Assembly: GCA_002786025.1 (NCBI GenBank)
Contig: NHNW01000080.1
Location: forward strand, 62,001-126,000
DNA: 64,000 nucleotides
Reading direction: 5' to 3'
From: Zasmidium citrigriseum
Lineage: Eukaryota; Ascomycota; Dothideomycetes; Mycosphaerellales; Mycosphaerellaceae
Notes under the pieces: model-generated
What the model was told of the DNA's origin: nothing
Seen by the model: only the letters and a program-made list of their open reading frames with translations
The model's database searches: none
Shown here: positions 54,397 through 64,000 of the stretch, in pieces
Layout of the letters: each line of letters opens with the position of its first letter
Numbering within the stretch: the stretch's first letter is position 1
Position numbers and translations under genes: made by a program

Positions 54397-55641
54397 AGAG
54401 AATGCGTTCCTCGGCGTTGATGACGGACATCGTTCCTACATTATCCATGGGCCGGCCTGCACGATTCCTCTGCCCTAGAAAGTACTAACCTGGAAGCCAT
54501 TATTCATCATCTTGTGGTGATGATCGCCGAGCCCGGGGACCTTCCATCCAGAGGAAGTTAAGGAACCACGAGCATCCCATCAGAACCAACAAGAAGACAA
54601 CGATGTCACCGCCCCTACGAAGAAATCTTCCTTGCCGAATGCGAACAGCACACGCAATATGCAATTTCGAACCGACGAGGCATGACCCCGTCAAGCTTTA
54701 TATAAATTCCGCATCAGGCTTTGGCATGGCACGGACGTCACCTCGTATGGCCGATTTATTCCCGATCGTCAGAAGGGATGCAATCGATACTGCACGGGGC
54801 TGCCATTTGCAAAATGCCAAGGAGAGCAATATCGAAAGCCTGATTCAGGAGAGATTGCAAAGACGACCGCCTTGGAAGTTGAAAGATTGGGTAGCCAGCG
54901 GATACCCAGAACCTGGCCCTCGTCCATTGAAGGCTACGCGCACTTTGGGCACGATCTTTGCACTGGTCTGATATGGAAAGGCGTCATCTACCGACAATCG
55001 ACTCCCTGTACGAAAACCAGATGCCTCTGGAGTTCGACCTTGTGCCTCCGGTCAATGGGGTCTGAGCGGTAGGATTGATTCTTGTACAGATCGATGAGAG
55101 ACCACGAGGAATGACAGCACATAGACATAGATGACATGAACAGACATTGAACATGGATGAAAAGAGCACACAGAGTGATTTGAATCGACTTTGATTTCTT
55201 TCTCTTTCTTCTCTCCTCTACACACTAAAAGGTATCGACCAAAGCGAAGTAAAAGCCCATGGTGGTATCGTGCAGCGCTAAATCGACAGAAGATAATGGG
55301 ACTCGCAACCACAAGACACACACACAGTAGCATCAGCAGCAGTAGCAGCACTTCTCCTTCGCCTTTCCCCTCCTTTTCTTTCCATTCCACCCCGCATCTC
55401 CCCCGAATACAAGTACAATAAACCCCAAAGGCCGTCCGAGTCGTATGTCTTCCATGGGGATATCTTTTGGTTTCCGTTTCGATGGTTTGCGCCGAGCAGC
55501 CGTAGTGGTACAGAATGATGAAGTTTCTAAGGAAAGAAAAGGGAAAACTCCAGTGCGTCGATGCATCGCCGGCACGGTCAACCGCGCGGGTCTTGTCGCT
55601 GATCACAGATCAAAGCTGGGTAGTTGTTATCATAAAGTTCA
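54397..55641. other. Intergenic region, convergent 3' flanks
   Basis: About 1.25 kb between two convergent genes. A 122-codon ATG frame at 54603-54971 is possible but has no domain. The part near 55330-55390 is a low-complexity stretch (GCAGCAGTAGCAGCAC and CT-rich sequence) that probably belongs to the long 3' UTR of the minus-strand gene. Confidence 0.45.
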
Positions 55642-58600
55642 TCAAAACATGCCGCCTTCCATGGGCGCTGTGGCGGCACGTTGAGGCCCGTTGGCAGAGG
55701 GCGCGGGCATGCGCTCTGGAGATCCGGTCGGGTTGAAACCGTACTGTTGGACGGCGGGGCTCTTTTCGTTGAAAGTGTATTGTTGAAGAGCAGGACTCTG
55801 ATCGTTGAATCCGTACTGCTGGGCGGCAGGGCTCTTCTCGAAGCTGTGTTGCGTCGGTACAGCTGGAACAGTTGGCATGCGCACAACGTTGCTTGGGGGG
55901 AAGTCGAAGTTGCGCTTGGGCGAAGTGTTGAGGGAGGGATCAGAGGCAGTGGCCTTGACCTCATTGTCGCCGGTTGTTGACTCGGAGCGATTTCGGCTGA
56001 AGAGCTTGCGGGTTGCCCGGCGACGTGGGTTGATGGGTGGGATTGGTGGCGGCTCGTCCATGCCATTCTTCAGTGATGCTCCTGGAGGCAGGTCAACGGT
56101 GTCCACGTTCGAAGTGGACGACAGCAGCGCAACGGGCTCAGAGATGTCGGATTTGGAGATTGTCTTCTTACGCAGACCAGGTCCAGCAGCACGTGCATTC
56201 GACTGCATGATTGTGTTGAAGTCGGCTTGAGTGATCGATGGACTGGAGCCCACAAGTGGTGGAGTAGTATTCTGCGAGTATGGGTTGGCCACAGGGGCAG
56301 GACGTCCAGGTGTATAGACATTCGGCGTGAGTGTGACTGGAGACGGGCCGTTGTGGGCCAGTCGCGTGGCGTTGCTCTGAGCGCCTTGGCCATTCTTCAA
56401 GTCGAAGTAGTTGGACATTGCTTTCTTGTCCTCGCTGTCCCGACTGAAGCCGTTCATCATCACGTCGGGCGACGCACCTGGGAACGGTGTCATCTCAGGC
56501 GTGTGCGAGGCAGCAGACGAGCCGTGGCCCTCGACCATGGCTTTCTCCAGATCATCACGGTAAGGTCCTGTGCGGCTACGTGAGCGTCCAGTCGTGGCAG
56601 CTGAGTTTGAGCGACTGCGTGCACGTCCAGCGCTGGAGGCCGGCGAGCGGCTTGCTGAAGCGAGGGCACGCTCTGCCTGCTGTGGGTCCATGTCCATCGC
56701 ACGGGAAGGTCCAGGGCCGTCTTGCTTGAAAGCTGGGTGTTGAGCAGTCGGCATTGGTGGCGGACGTGGTGAGGAGTTGCCACGAGGACGTCCCACCTCC
56801 GGAGTGTAACCCGTACCAAGCACCTTTGGAGCCTTGAGAGGCTGCTCTTGCGTGTTGACAAACGACTCTCTACTAGTCTTCGATCGCAACATGCCAAAGG
56901 CTCTCATGGGGCCGACTGGTGGTCCTGCGGTTGGTGCAGGACTGGTGCCTCGAGACTGGCTGTCCCGCTCCACGACGCTTCTGCTGTGTATCCTTTCTTG
57001 GATAAGCCGGCGCCTTGCCGCCAACTCATCTGCGAAAGCGTCTCGCTCCTGCTGGGTCGCTGTGCTCGCATCGCGGGTGTGCTGCTTGCGTAGCTCTTGT
57101 TGCCAAGAGGGGATGTCCTGCACAAGAGAAATCTCAGAGTCTTCGCGAATCAAAGGAGGACGATTGACAACGCCATCCTGGACGAGGGATATCTCAGAGG
57201 CTCGGTTGGAAGGGAAACGAGCGCTTGGTGCCTCGTCGATGGGGCTGACAGTCATACGACTTGCTCGCGGCTCTCCTCCAAAGCTCTGCTCGTCCAAGTC
57301 CCAGGGATTTGAAGTCGCATAGCTGGATTCGCGAGTCGAGTGGGTCTCCAGAGCATGGTTGGCAACACCACCGTGGTAACTTGTCTTGGTCCATGGCACT
57401 TCCGGAACGTCAGGCACATCACCTTCAGGGAGCGAGAAGTCATCTCCAGGATACAAAGAGGATTGATTGCTCCTCTGACGGAGATGATGAACCATGCCAT
57501 TGAGAGGTTGAGCCTGTGGACCGAGCGTTGGCGAATCGACATCCTGTGGAACCTTGGGGGCAATGTTGACCGTCAAATCGTTTCGCAAAGACCGCGTGGA
57601 TGTCTTGGTGTTCAAAGGCTTAGGCTCCATCTCGACTTCCTCGGCAAGCGTGGATCGCGACCTTTCGCTCTTCAAAGCTGGATGTTCTGACACCGGTTGC
57701 AGAGGTGTCGGCTGCCATTTGGAGTGATATGAACCATATCCGTATTCCGGCTGGTTGAAAGACTGCGCGATCTCCTCAACCTCGTCTTCGTCCTCATCCT
57801 CGCTTGCGCTAATGTTGCCGAAGAAAGTGCGGTGTGTGTCCGGGAGTGGGGATTTCAAAGAGATTGGCGAAGGCTCTCGAGGCGGTTGCGCAGGGAATGC
57901 GTTAACGGCGTTCTGGAAGACGTTGTAAGCTTTGGTCGGCTCGTGCTTCTTTGGCATCTCTGGCTGAGATTGATCCTCTTGCTCTGGCTCGAACTCGAAC
58001 CTATTCATAGGCTGCTGAGGGATTGATTGAGGAGGTGCCCTGTGTTTGATGGCTGCACTCGAAGTCGATCTTTGCAAAGCTTGCTGGCGTTGGAGGTATT
58101 GTTGCTCGTCAAAGGCGTGAGCTGGCTTGTTGAACGCGCCCATTGCCGTGGCTTTGCCGCGATCAGCAGGTTCCAGTGCCTGAGTCAGAAACTTGTTCTC
58201 GTCAAAGTGTGCATCAATTGGTGACTGTGGACCACTGAGAGCCGGGCTTGAGCAGTTCGAAATGCCATGTCGGCCAGAGTTGAAGGTCGCCAGTGCTGGA
58301 GGGGGCGAAGCAGGGGGTGGTGACTGAGCCCGGAGTGCGTAGACTGGCTGTGGGTTACGATCGTGGAGATTGCCAGCGCTCCTAGCGTTGTGCAACAACG
58401 GTGGTGACTTCTTGCCGCTCAAAGCTCGCTGACGCTGGATCGAGTTCAGACGAGAAATGGCTGAATTCTGCTGCTCGTGCATGTGCTGATCGAGACCCTG
58501 TTCGTACAGCCTGCGCGTCTTGGTGTTCGAACGATCCAGTGGTGCAGACATTGGTGCTGGTGGGATTGATGGATTCGCAACCGTTGTTAGCACGGTGTTT

Positions 58601-59535
58601 GCGATTGGTGCTTGTGCAGGTGAAGGATGCGCACTCGCGGCAGGCTGCGAAGCAATCGAAGTGGCCGCCGTGGAGGACCGAGCATCTGAACGCGCGGTAG
58701 ACGATGTAGTCGACCTCTTCTTGTCATACGATGAAAGGGATGGCGAATGTGAGAGGTCCTTTGCAGAATCATTGGGCAGGGTTTCCAGAGCATCGTCATC
58801 CTGGGCGCCGGGTTCAGCCTGGTCCAGGCCAAAGTCAAATCCTTGACTTTCGTCCGATGGGCGCGGAAACTGGCTTTCGTCGACTTCGCGCTCCCTGAGC
58901 CTGTATTTTTGGAAGGCAGACATGCCTACATCATCTTCGTAGTAGACTTTGCCCAGGCTGCGGGTTGAATGCGCCCCGCTTGTGGGGATCTTGTAAACCT
59001 TCTGGCGACCTCCAAAGAGCACGTTGCCCTCGCCTGGACGGGATCGGCTCATCATGCTGCTGGGCGCCATGTCGGCTTCGCTCCCGTATCCTTCTTCTGA
59101 GACATAAGACTGTTCTCGGTGGTTCTGGGCGAACGAGGGCCTGACTGATCCGCTTATTGAAGAGACTTCGGCGATATCAGAGAGCCCGGTGGTGCCAAAG
59201 CCAAAGTCGGCCATGCGTGACTTCCTCCTAGGTTGTAACACGCTGTCGTCGCTGGCTTTTCCAAGCATTGATTTGGGATCGTCCTGTTCTCGTAGCATGC
59301 TGAAGCGCGTGGATAGACTGGGCATGATGAGGCTGGTTCGGAAGTCGTCTGTCGATGGGAGGGCTGCGGAAAGATCGAGTTGGGGTTTCGGCTCGGGCTG
59401 TCGCTTGCTGCTGTTCTTCTTCCAGCGACTGTTGGAAGACTTCTTCATGACGGGGGAAGGCGGCTGCGAGAGGGCATTGAGAGCCTCTTCGTTGGCAGTT
59501 GGCCCATCGGCCTTTTTCTTCAGAAACTTGTTCAT
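55642..59535 (-). CDS. Large conserved disordered fungal protein (1297 aa)
   Basis: Single exon. The start at 59535 (MNKFLKKKADG) was chosen because the N-terminal block that follows, with DLSAALPSTDDFRTSLIMP, STRFSMLREQDDPKSMLGKA and SMMSRSRPGEGNVLFGG, looks strongly conserved in filamentous ascomycetes as I remember it. An in-frame extension to 59655 also exists. Apart from that block and a short segment near residue 215 (VYYEDDVGMSAFQKYRLRER), the protein is Ser/Pro/Gln/Ala-rich and disordered. It ends with three near-repeats of a SPAxQQYGFN unit. No catalytic domain is seen. Scaffold or cortex/polarity function is a guess from composition. Confidence 0.8.
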   Translation of the reverse strand: MNKFLKKKADGPTANEEALNALSQPPSPVMKKSSNSRWKKNSSKRQPEPKPQLDLSAALPSTDDFRTSLIMPSLSTRFSMLREQDDPKSMLGKASDDSVLQPRRKSRMADFGFGTTGLSDIAEVSSISGSVRPSFAQNHREQSYVSEEGYGSEADMAPSSMMSRSRPGEGNVLFGGRQKVYKIPTSGAHSTRSLGKVYYEDDVGMSAFQKYRLREREVDESQFPRPSDESQGFDFGLDQAEPGAQDDDALETLPNDSAKDLSHSPSLSSYDKKRSTTSSTARSDARSSTAATSIASQPAASAHPSPAQAPIANTVLTTVANPSIPPAPMSAPLDRSNTKTRRLYEQGLDQHMHEQQNSAISRLNSIQRQRALSGKKSPPLLHNARSAGNLHDRNPQPVYALRAQSPPPASPPPALATFNSGRHGISNCSSPALSGPQSPIDAHFDENKFLTQALEPADRGKATAMGAFNKPAHAFDEQQYLQRQQALQRSTSSAAIKHRAPPQSIPQQPMNRFEFEPEQEDQSQPEMPKKHEPTKAYNVFQNAVNAFPAQPPREPSPISLKSPLPDTHRTFFGNISASEDEDEDEVEEIAQSFNQPEYGYGSYHSKWQPTPLQPVSEHPALKSERSRSTLAEEVEMEPKPLNTKTSTRSLRNDLTVNIAPKVPQDVDSPTLGPQAQPLNGMVHHLRQRSNQSSLYPGDDFSLPEGDVPDVPEVPWTKTSYHGGVANHALETHSTRESSYATSNPWDLDEQSFGGEPRASRMTVSPIDEAPSARFPSNRASEISLVQDGVVNRPPLIREDSEISLVQDIPSWQQELRKQHTRDASTATQQERDAFADELAARRRLIQERIHSRSVVERDSQSRGTSPAPTAGPPVGPMRAFGMLRSKTSRESFVNTQEQPLKAPKVLGTGYTPEVGRPRGNSSPRPPPMPTAQHPAFKQDGPGPSRAMDMDPQQAERALASASRSPASSAGRARSRSNSAATTGRSRSRTGPYRDDLEKAMVEGHGSSAASHTPEMTPFPGASPDVMMNGFSRDSEDKKAMSNYFDLKNGQGAQSNATRLAHNGPSPVTLTPNVYTPGRPAPVANPYSQNTTPPLVGSSPSITQADFNTIMQSNARAAGPGLRKKTISKSDISEPVALLSSTSNVDTVDLPPGASLKNGMDEPPPIPPINPRRRATRKLFSRNRSESTTGDNEVKATASDPSLNTSPKRNFDFPPSNVVRMPTVPAVPTQHSFEKSPAAQQYGFNDQSPALQQYTFNEKSPAVQQYGFNPTGSPERMPAPSANGPQRAATAPMEGGMF
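55728..55850 (-). repeat. Tandem 13-14-residue repeats in the large protein
   Basis: Three consecutive units of pattern [KQ]SPAxQQY[GT]FN(D/E) encoded near the C-terminus of the 1297-residue protein. Confidence 0.75.
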
Positions 59536-62500
59536 AGTGACGCTGAGCAGGTCAGTACAGCTGCCCGAAAGGTGCGTATACACCGAAAGGTGCGGTGGGG
59601 GATCCATGGCTGACATGCGGAGGGAGTGTTCAAAGGGAAGGAGCGATACGTACAAAACGAGTGTGGATGGCGGCTTCCTCGAGGAGCACGGGTCGAATGA
59701 CGCCGGCGAGCCGGTGCGACCTCAGCGCACGCGGCGAATCTCAGCAATGGCTGTGTGTTTGCAGCGAGTGGACGGCAGCGCGGCGCAGGGAAACGCAGTG
59801 TGTTCCCCCGGCCGACGGCGTGCTCTGCGTCTAGAAGGAGCGAATGGGTTGTGCGGGCAGCTGCTTCCAAATCATGGCGTGGTGCAGACTGCAGGCCTTG
59901 GGGGTCGGGTGTGCGAGCAGCCAGTGGGTTGGCGGCGAGGACGAAGGCGTGGACGCGGTGCAGTGGTGGTGATGAGCGAGTGTGGTCGTGTCACGGTCCG
60001 CTGCAGATACCCGGAATGCAGAGCGGAGGTAAACAGCGAGTCTCGTGTGTATAGTCGGCGGTGGAAGCGTTTCCGGCGACGATGGCGATGACGGTGGTAA
60101 TGATCGGAGGCTGGTCTGGATGGCGGCCAACGCGTGCAGTGGATGGGCGTTGGTCGAGAGTGTGGAAAGTAGTGAGCCGACTCTCCTAGGTGCAGAGGAA
60201 ATCCGTCGACGGCCGCAGCCGTTGACTCCAGTTGGCGCTTGCTGGCGCTAGCGAAGCAAATTGGGATCGCGACGCGTCTTGCACCTGTCGACCAGAGACG
60301 ACAACTGATCGTGGAATTCGTCCTTTTTGTTGCAAACGAGGATGCGAACGACGGCACCTTTACAGCTCAGTGGCGATGACGAGGACGACGACTGGCTTCA
60401 GAACCTCGAAGCTGAAGCACGCTTTGCGCTGGGCCAGGGGGCCAAACTTCAAACATCTGCCAGGAACAAGGAGTTGCGCCCCGAGCTAATGCAGGTCCCG
60501 GCTGCGGCAGAAGGCTTCTTCATCAATCGATGCTCCGGCCCATTAAACATTTCATGGCTCTTTGAGGATGCGCTCAGGACATAATATTTGCCCTCACTAA
60601 TATTGCCCGCCATCCCTGGAGAAGTCTGCCATGAAGAAGTTTACTGCTGCTCTTTGTCATCGTCTTCCTCCCAGGGCATCATCGTCGGGAGACGGCTGGC
60701 GAGGTGCAACACAGGGGCTCGTCGGCAGCCGCAACGCTGCATCCGCCCATGCATCCTGGCTCTCTCGCTGCCTAAGCGACCGAATCAGCACCCGACCCCA
60801 TTCGAGGCGACAGATCAATTTTCCGGCAACCAGTCCGTTTGATAATCTTGCGTTGGTCGCCGAATCAGTGCGCCGCCAGCCAACTTGTCGCTGCGTCGAC
60901 GATGGGCTTGCCACCGGCTTTCCAACGACGATACCGCGAGAAGCTGTGCAGAAGACGCCCAGACTTCGAATTCTTCGCTATCACACCTCTCCCCGACAGC
61001 CGGGAGCAATGGTGAAACACCAGTGTTCGAGATGCCGCCGGCGTCTTGTCGTCACAGCACGCCGTACCTGCTTACAACCACGCTATCCCTGGCGTAAAGG
61101 AAAACCACCGCGAACTGAATCGCCGTGAGGAGCTGCTTTTGACCAGCAACGCCCGCACACAGCTCTCCTCCAGCGTTTCACCCACCACGGACCCGCCGAT
61201 TTTTCAAACAATTGCAATCAAGAAAATCACCGTTTGAAGTCGCCCGCAGAACCATCTCGCCAGAACTGCGCCTTGCCGACGCTTAGCCACATGAAAAATG
61301 GTCCGCACGCATCCCGATCAGCTGGGAGGGTTTTTCGATCTTCAAACGATCTTGGCTGGGATATCAGCATCTTGCTGAACCACTGATTGTTTTGTGATGC
61401 TCGAACATGTTCACCTGATGAGCAAATCCAATTTCCAACCTCGACCGGTCTTGGTCGCTGTTGCCAAGCATTGCAAAGACGTGCATTCGGCTCTTAGGGC
61501 AATTGTTCGGATTCGTTCGAGTTGGAAGATGGCAAGCAATCCTCAACTTCCTCGCTGAGATTTGCAGTACAACAAGACCCTTCATGACTTCGAGTTGGAC
61601 CAACTTCCATATGAGCAGTCCACTATTTCCTAGCATGAGGAGGTGCAGATATGCTTCTTCTATCAACTCGTCGCGACCTTGCCGTAGACATCGGAGTCTC
61701 ACTCCGAACTCATCGAAGCCGATTTCGATCCCAACAGGCATCCTTCCGGTTTGCCGGGCAACGCACAACGCACCGAAAATGATGTCTCACGGAATCTCGG
61801 AAGGCTTTTACAAAGCCTCACAAGCGCGCTATGGTCGCGTTTGATGCCAACGTCTGCCACCCGGCCCGAAGAGCTTGCACACGAAACTCTCGCGCTAATC
61901 CCAGGAGCTGACTCCTAGCCTCTGTACAAGGCTGAAAAAGGATACAGCAGCACAAATCTCCAAACAACCATCTTTTTCAAACAGCTCAGAGACACACAAA
62001 CGGCTATATCGAGAACTTGTACTCGTGCTGCCATGCGACTGGCCGACCCGACTTTTCCCAAAACGGCGATATTTCGTCGTACCACTGGCAACTCCATCAC
62101 GCGGACAGAACTGCCTGAATGAATGACCGTTACACCAAGCAACGTTGCCCTAAATCGGACCAGACTTGCAAAAATTCTGAACGAACGACATGAATCATCA
62201 TCTCTCCGCCAAACACCCGAACAATACCCAGCATCATCAATCCCCAAAACCATTCTAATGTCCTCGGAGGATTAACGAACGTACTAACGCCACAGCCAAA
62301 ACCGCCACTCTCAGGGACCGTCAGGATCTTGGATCTGACTTCTGAACAGAATTCAAGTGTCGCCTCATCTTCGAAGTACTGATGACTGAACACTGAAACA
62401 CCCCGCAAAAGCCTCTAGGATACCAATGCCCCGATTCCAACCACAGCACTGATGAGCAAACAAATTCCAAAAGAAGAGAATAGCACACTTTCCTCCCCGC

Positions 62501-63079
62501 GGCTGACCAGACCATACAAAAAGGCCGAAAGACGTTCGCTTTCGAGCCTATGCTCATGACTTCCTCCTCCAACACCTCCCCTCTCCAAAAATACCGGGAT
62601 CTCTGCGACATCTAGATCTCCCCCAGATCCACCACGCCGAAACTCGAACCGATACACTTCGTGTCTCAGAGAACGAAACTCTGCTAAATGTCGGAAGGAA
62701 GGCAGTGATGAGGTTGTGATGCCGAACCGAACAACGTGGCAGACATGCGAGTACCTTGCTTGACGCGGCGCCAGGCACGCGACGGCAGGGTTATCGTTGA
62801 CTTGCAGCTTCAAGAGCTCCTCCTTGCTTGACTGCTCGGCTCGGGTGTGTGCCAACGCACGAGATGAGATGTAAGACATCAACCTTGCATGTGAGTGTGC
62901 CTGTGTGATGTGATTGTTGTTGGCTTACCGACATGGACATCGATCAAGACAAGGCCGGCTTCTGCTGACGGCAAAGCTCCCGACAAAGGTAAGACTGTTC
63001 AATTGACCTTCTTTTCTTGTATAGATATATTCCAATCAGTCATCATTTTACAATGCTTCCTCAAGCTCACCACGCCTTT
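59536..63079. other. Gene-poor 3.5-kb interval
   Basis: It lies between the start of the large protein (minus) and the stop of the glucosidase II beta subunit (minus). It should hold a long promoter/5' leader for the former. Many overlapping frames exist on both strands (for example 60327-60584 plus, 61364-61768 minus, 62415-62882 minus), but none shows a domain, a consistent splice model or clear codon bias. I can support no gene, tRNA or transposon here. Confidence 0.45.
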
Positions 63080-64000
63080 CTAAAGCTCATCCTTCCCACC
63101 CGCCGCCTTCTCCACCTTCTTCCCCCGTCCCTCACAAACCGCCGGCGTCCCCACCTCCATGCGATAAACACACTTCTCCTCCTCCATAATCTTCCAAATC
63201 TCGTTCTCCTCACTACAAGCCAGTATCACCATCGTACTGCGATTCGGTCCATTCCAGCAATGCTGTCCATTCTCATGCTTCATCGCATATCGCTCCCCAG
63301 ATCCCAAACCCTTCCCATCCGCGGGCAGATCCTCATCAACCGTGACCTTGTCCATGCCCACAAAATTGCCCATATTCGTATGTCCGCCACCCTTCTTCGG
63401 CTTTTGGTTCGTCTTCTCCAAGAAACAGAGCTCGTAGGTGTATTCTCCTGAGTCTTTCTCCACGCAGACGCCTTTGAGGGCGCGGAAGACGTCGTCAGGA
63501 CCGAAGTCTTTGGAGAGGTCTTCTTCACTGTCTTTGAGGTTCTTTTGGTGGTCTTCGAGGTCCTTTTTGGCGGAGTCGAGGCGGTTGCGGGCGTCGGTGA
63601 CTTTTTTGCTTTCGTTGGCGTTGCCTGATGGGCTCGATGCGAGGATGCCGTTGTCGATGAGGGTTTGGCGGAGGTCGCGGAGTTTGGAGTCGACGAAGTC
63701 GCGGAGGGAGGGTGGGAGGTAGTTGGTGATGGAGTATACTGACACAAATTAGTAGGGAAAGGGTGTGGGACTTTTGGTTGTACTCACAGACTGCCGTCTC
63801 GTCCTCCTCTTCTTCAGAGTAGTTGTCCCAATCCAAACCGTTGTCCTTGTCCTCCTTCATGATCTCTTCCAGATCACGCTCGTTGGCCGAGTTGGGAGTC
63901 GAGCCAACGCCATAGCTTGCAATGTAATCCTCCCAAGCCTTGACAGCCCTCTTGACACCCTCATCGTTGAAATTGGGATTGTACTCCTCATGAAACTTGC
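63080..64000 (-). CDS. gtb1: Glucosidase II beta subunit, 3' part (runs off right edge)
   Basis: Two exons are visible on the minus strand: 63788 to beyond 64000, and 63080-63738, joined across a 49-bp intron (GTGAGT...GTCAG). The C-terminal MRH (mannose-6-phosphate receptor homology) domain is clear: DVFRALKGVCVEKDSGEYTY, ELCFLEKTNQK, GNFVGMD, the QHCWNGPNRS element and VYRMEVGTPAVCE with paired cysteines. An acidic stretch and a coiled-coil segment precede it, and the protein ends in KDEL, the ER retrieval signal. The beta subunit keeps glucosidase II in the ER and presents mannose-rich N-glycans to the catalytic alpha subunit for glucose trimming. The N-terminal LDL-receptor-like part lies beyond the window. 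Confidence 0.93.

Noticed and set aside
54603..54971. A 122-codon ATG frame downstream of the OXLD1-type gene
   Set aside because: No domain or homology recognised; it lies in a convergent 3' region. Kept only as a note in the intergenic entry.
55052..55606. A 184-codon minus-strand frame rich in low complexity
   Set aside because: It lies directly behind the stop of the 1297-residue protein and looks like a long 3' UTR with simple sequence.
61364..61844. Overlapping frames on both strands of about 130 codons
   Set aside because: Neither strand gives a recognisable protein and no splice partners were found.

Overview
The window comes from a filamentous ascomycete (Pezizomycotina). The evidence is many short introns of about 45-100 bp with GTRNGT donors, a HET-domain gene, Zn2Cys6 regulation, and a repeat block that carries the footprint of repeat-induced point mutation (RIP). 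The gene set suggests a dothideomycete, but that is inference.

Region 1 (1-15345) is a gene-free block of nested transposons mutated so heavily by RIP that CpA/TpG dinucleotides, and therefore ATG codons, are almost absent. It holds a degenerate Ty3/gypsy element on the minus strand cut by the left window edge, an unidentified degenerate unit, a diverged direct repeat, and one complete 7.1-kb Ty3/gypsy chromodomain element with matching 188-bp LTRs.

Region 2 (15346-28073) is ordinary gene space: an arylsulfotransferase-like membrane protein, an MFSD1-like transporter, a monocarboxylate-type MFS transporter, a BTB-domain protein and a long disordered acidic protein.

Region 3 (28433-33549) is the most unusual part. 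Eight very small single-exon genes lie in a row on the plus strand, most with their own TATA box, and seven end in a hydrophobic tail at the extreme C-terminus. Four share a cysteine signature C-X3-C-X8-C-X5-C-X-C that I do not recognise. Three others share a glycine-patterned tail. The array is followed by a convergent multi-pass membrane protein (33821-35244) and a HET-domain gene.

Region 4 (37983-49698) holds a secreted metallophosphoesterase and then a 9.7-kb oxidoreductase group: a BBE-type FAD oxidase, an aryl-alcohol-type aldo-keto reductase, a zinc-type alcohol dehydrogenase and a short-chain dehydrogenase, with a Zn2Cys6 transcription factor among them. No backbone synthase is visible.

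Region 5 (50397-64000) contains an APH-fold kinase-like protein, a small papain/NlpC-like candidate, a mitochondrial oxidoreductase-like (OXLD1-type) protein, a 1297-residue disordered fungal protein, a gene-poor 3.5-kb gap, and the 3' part of glucosidase II beta subunit running off the right edge.

Exon coordinates below were derived by reading splice sites and checking frame closure by hand. No database search was possible.
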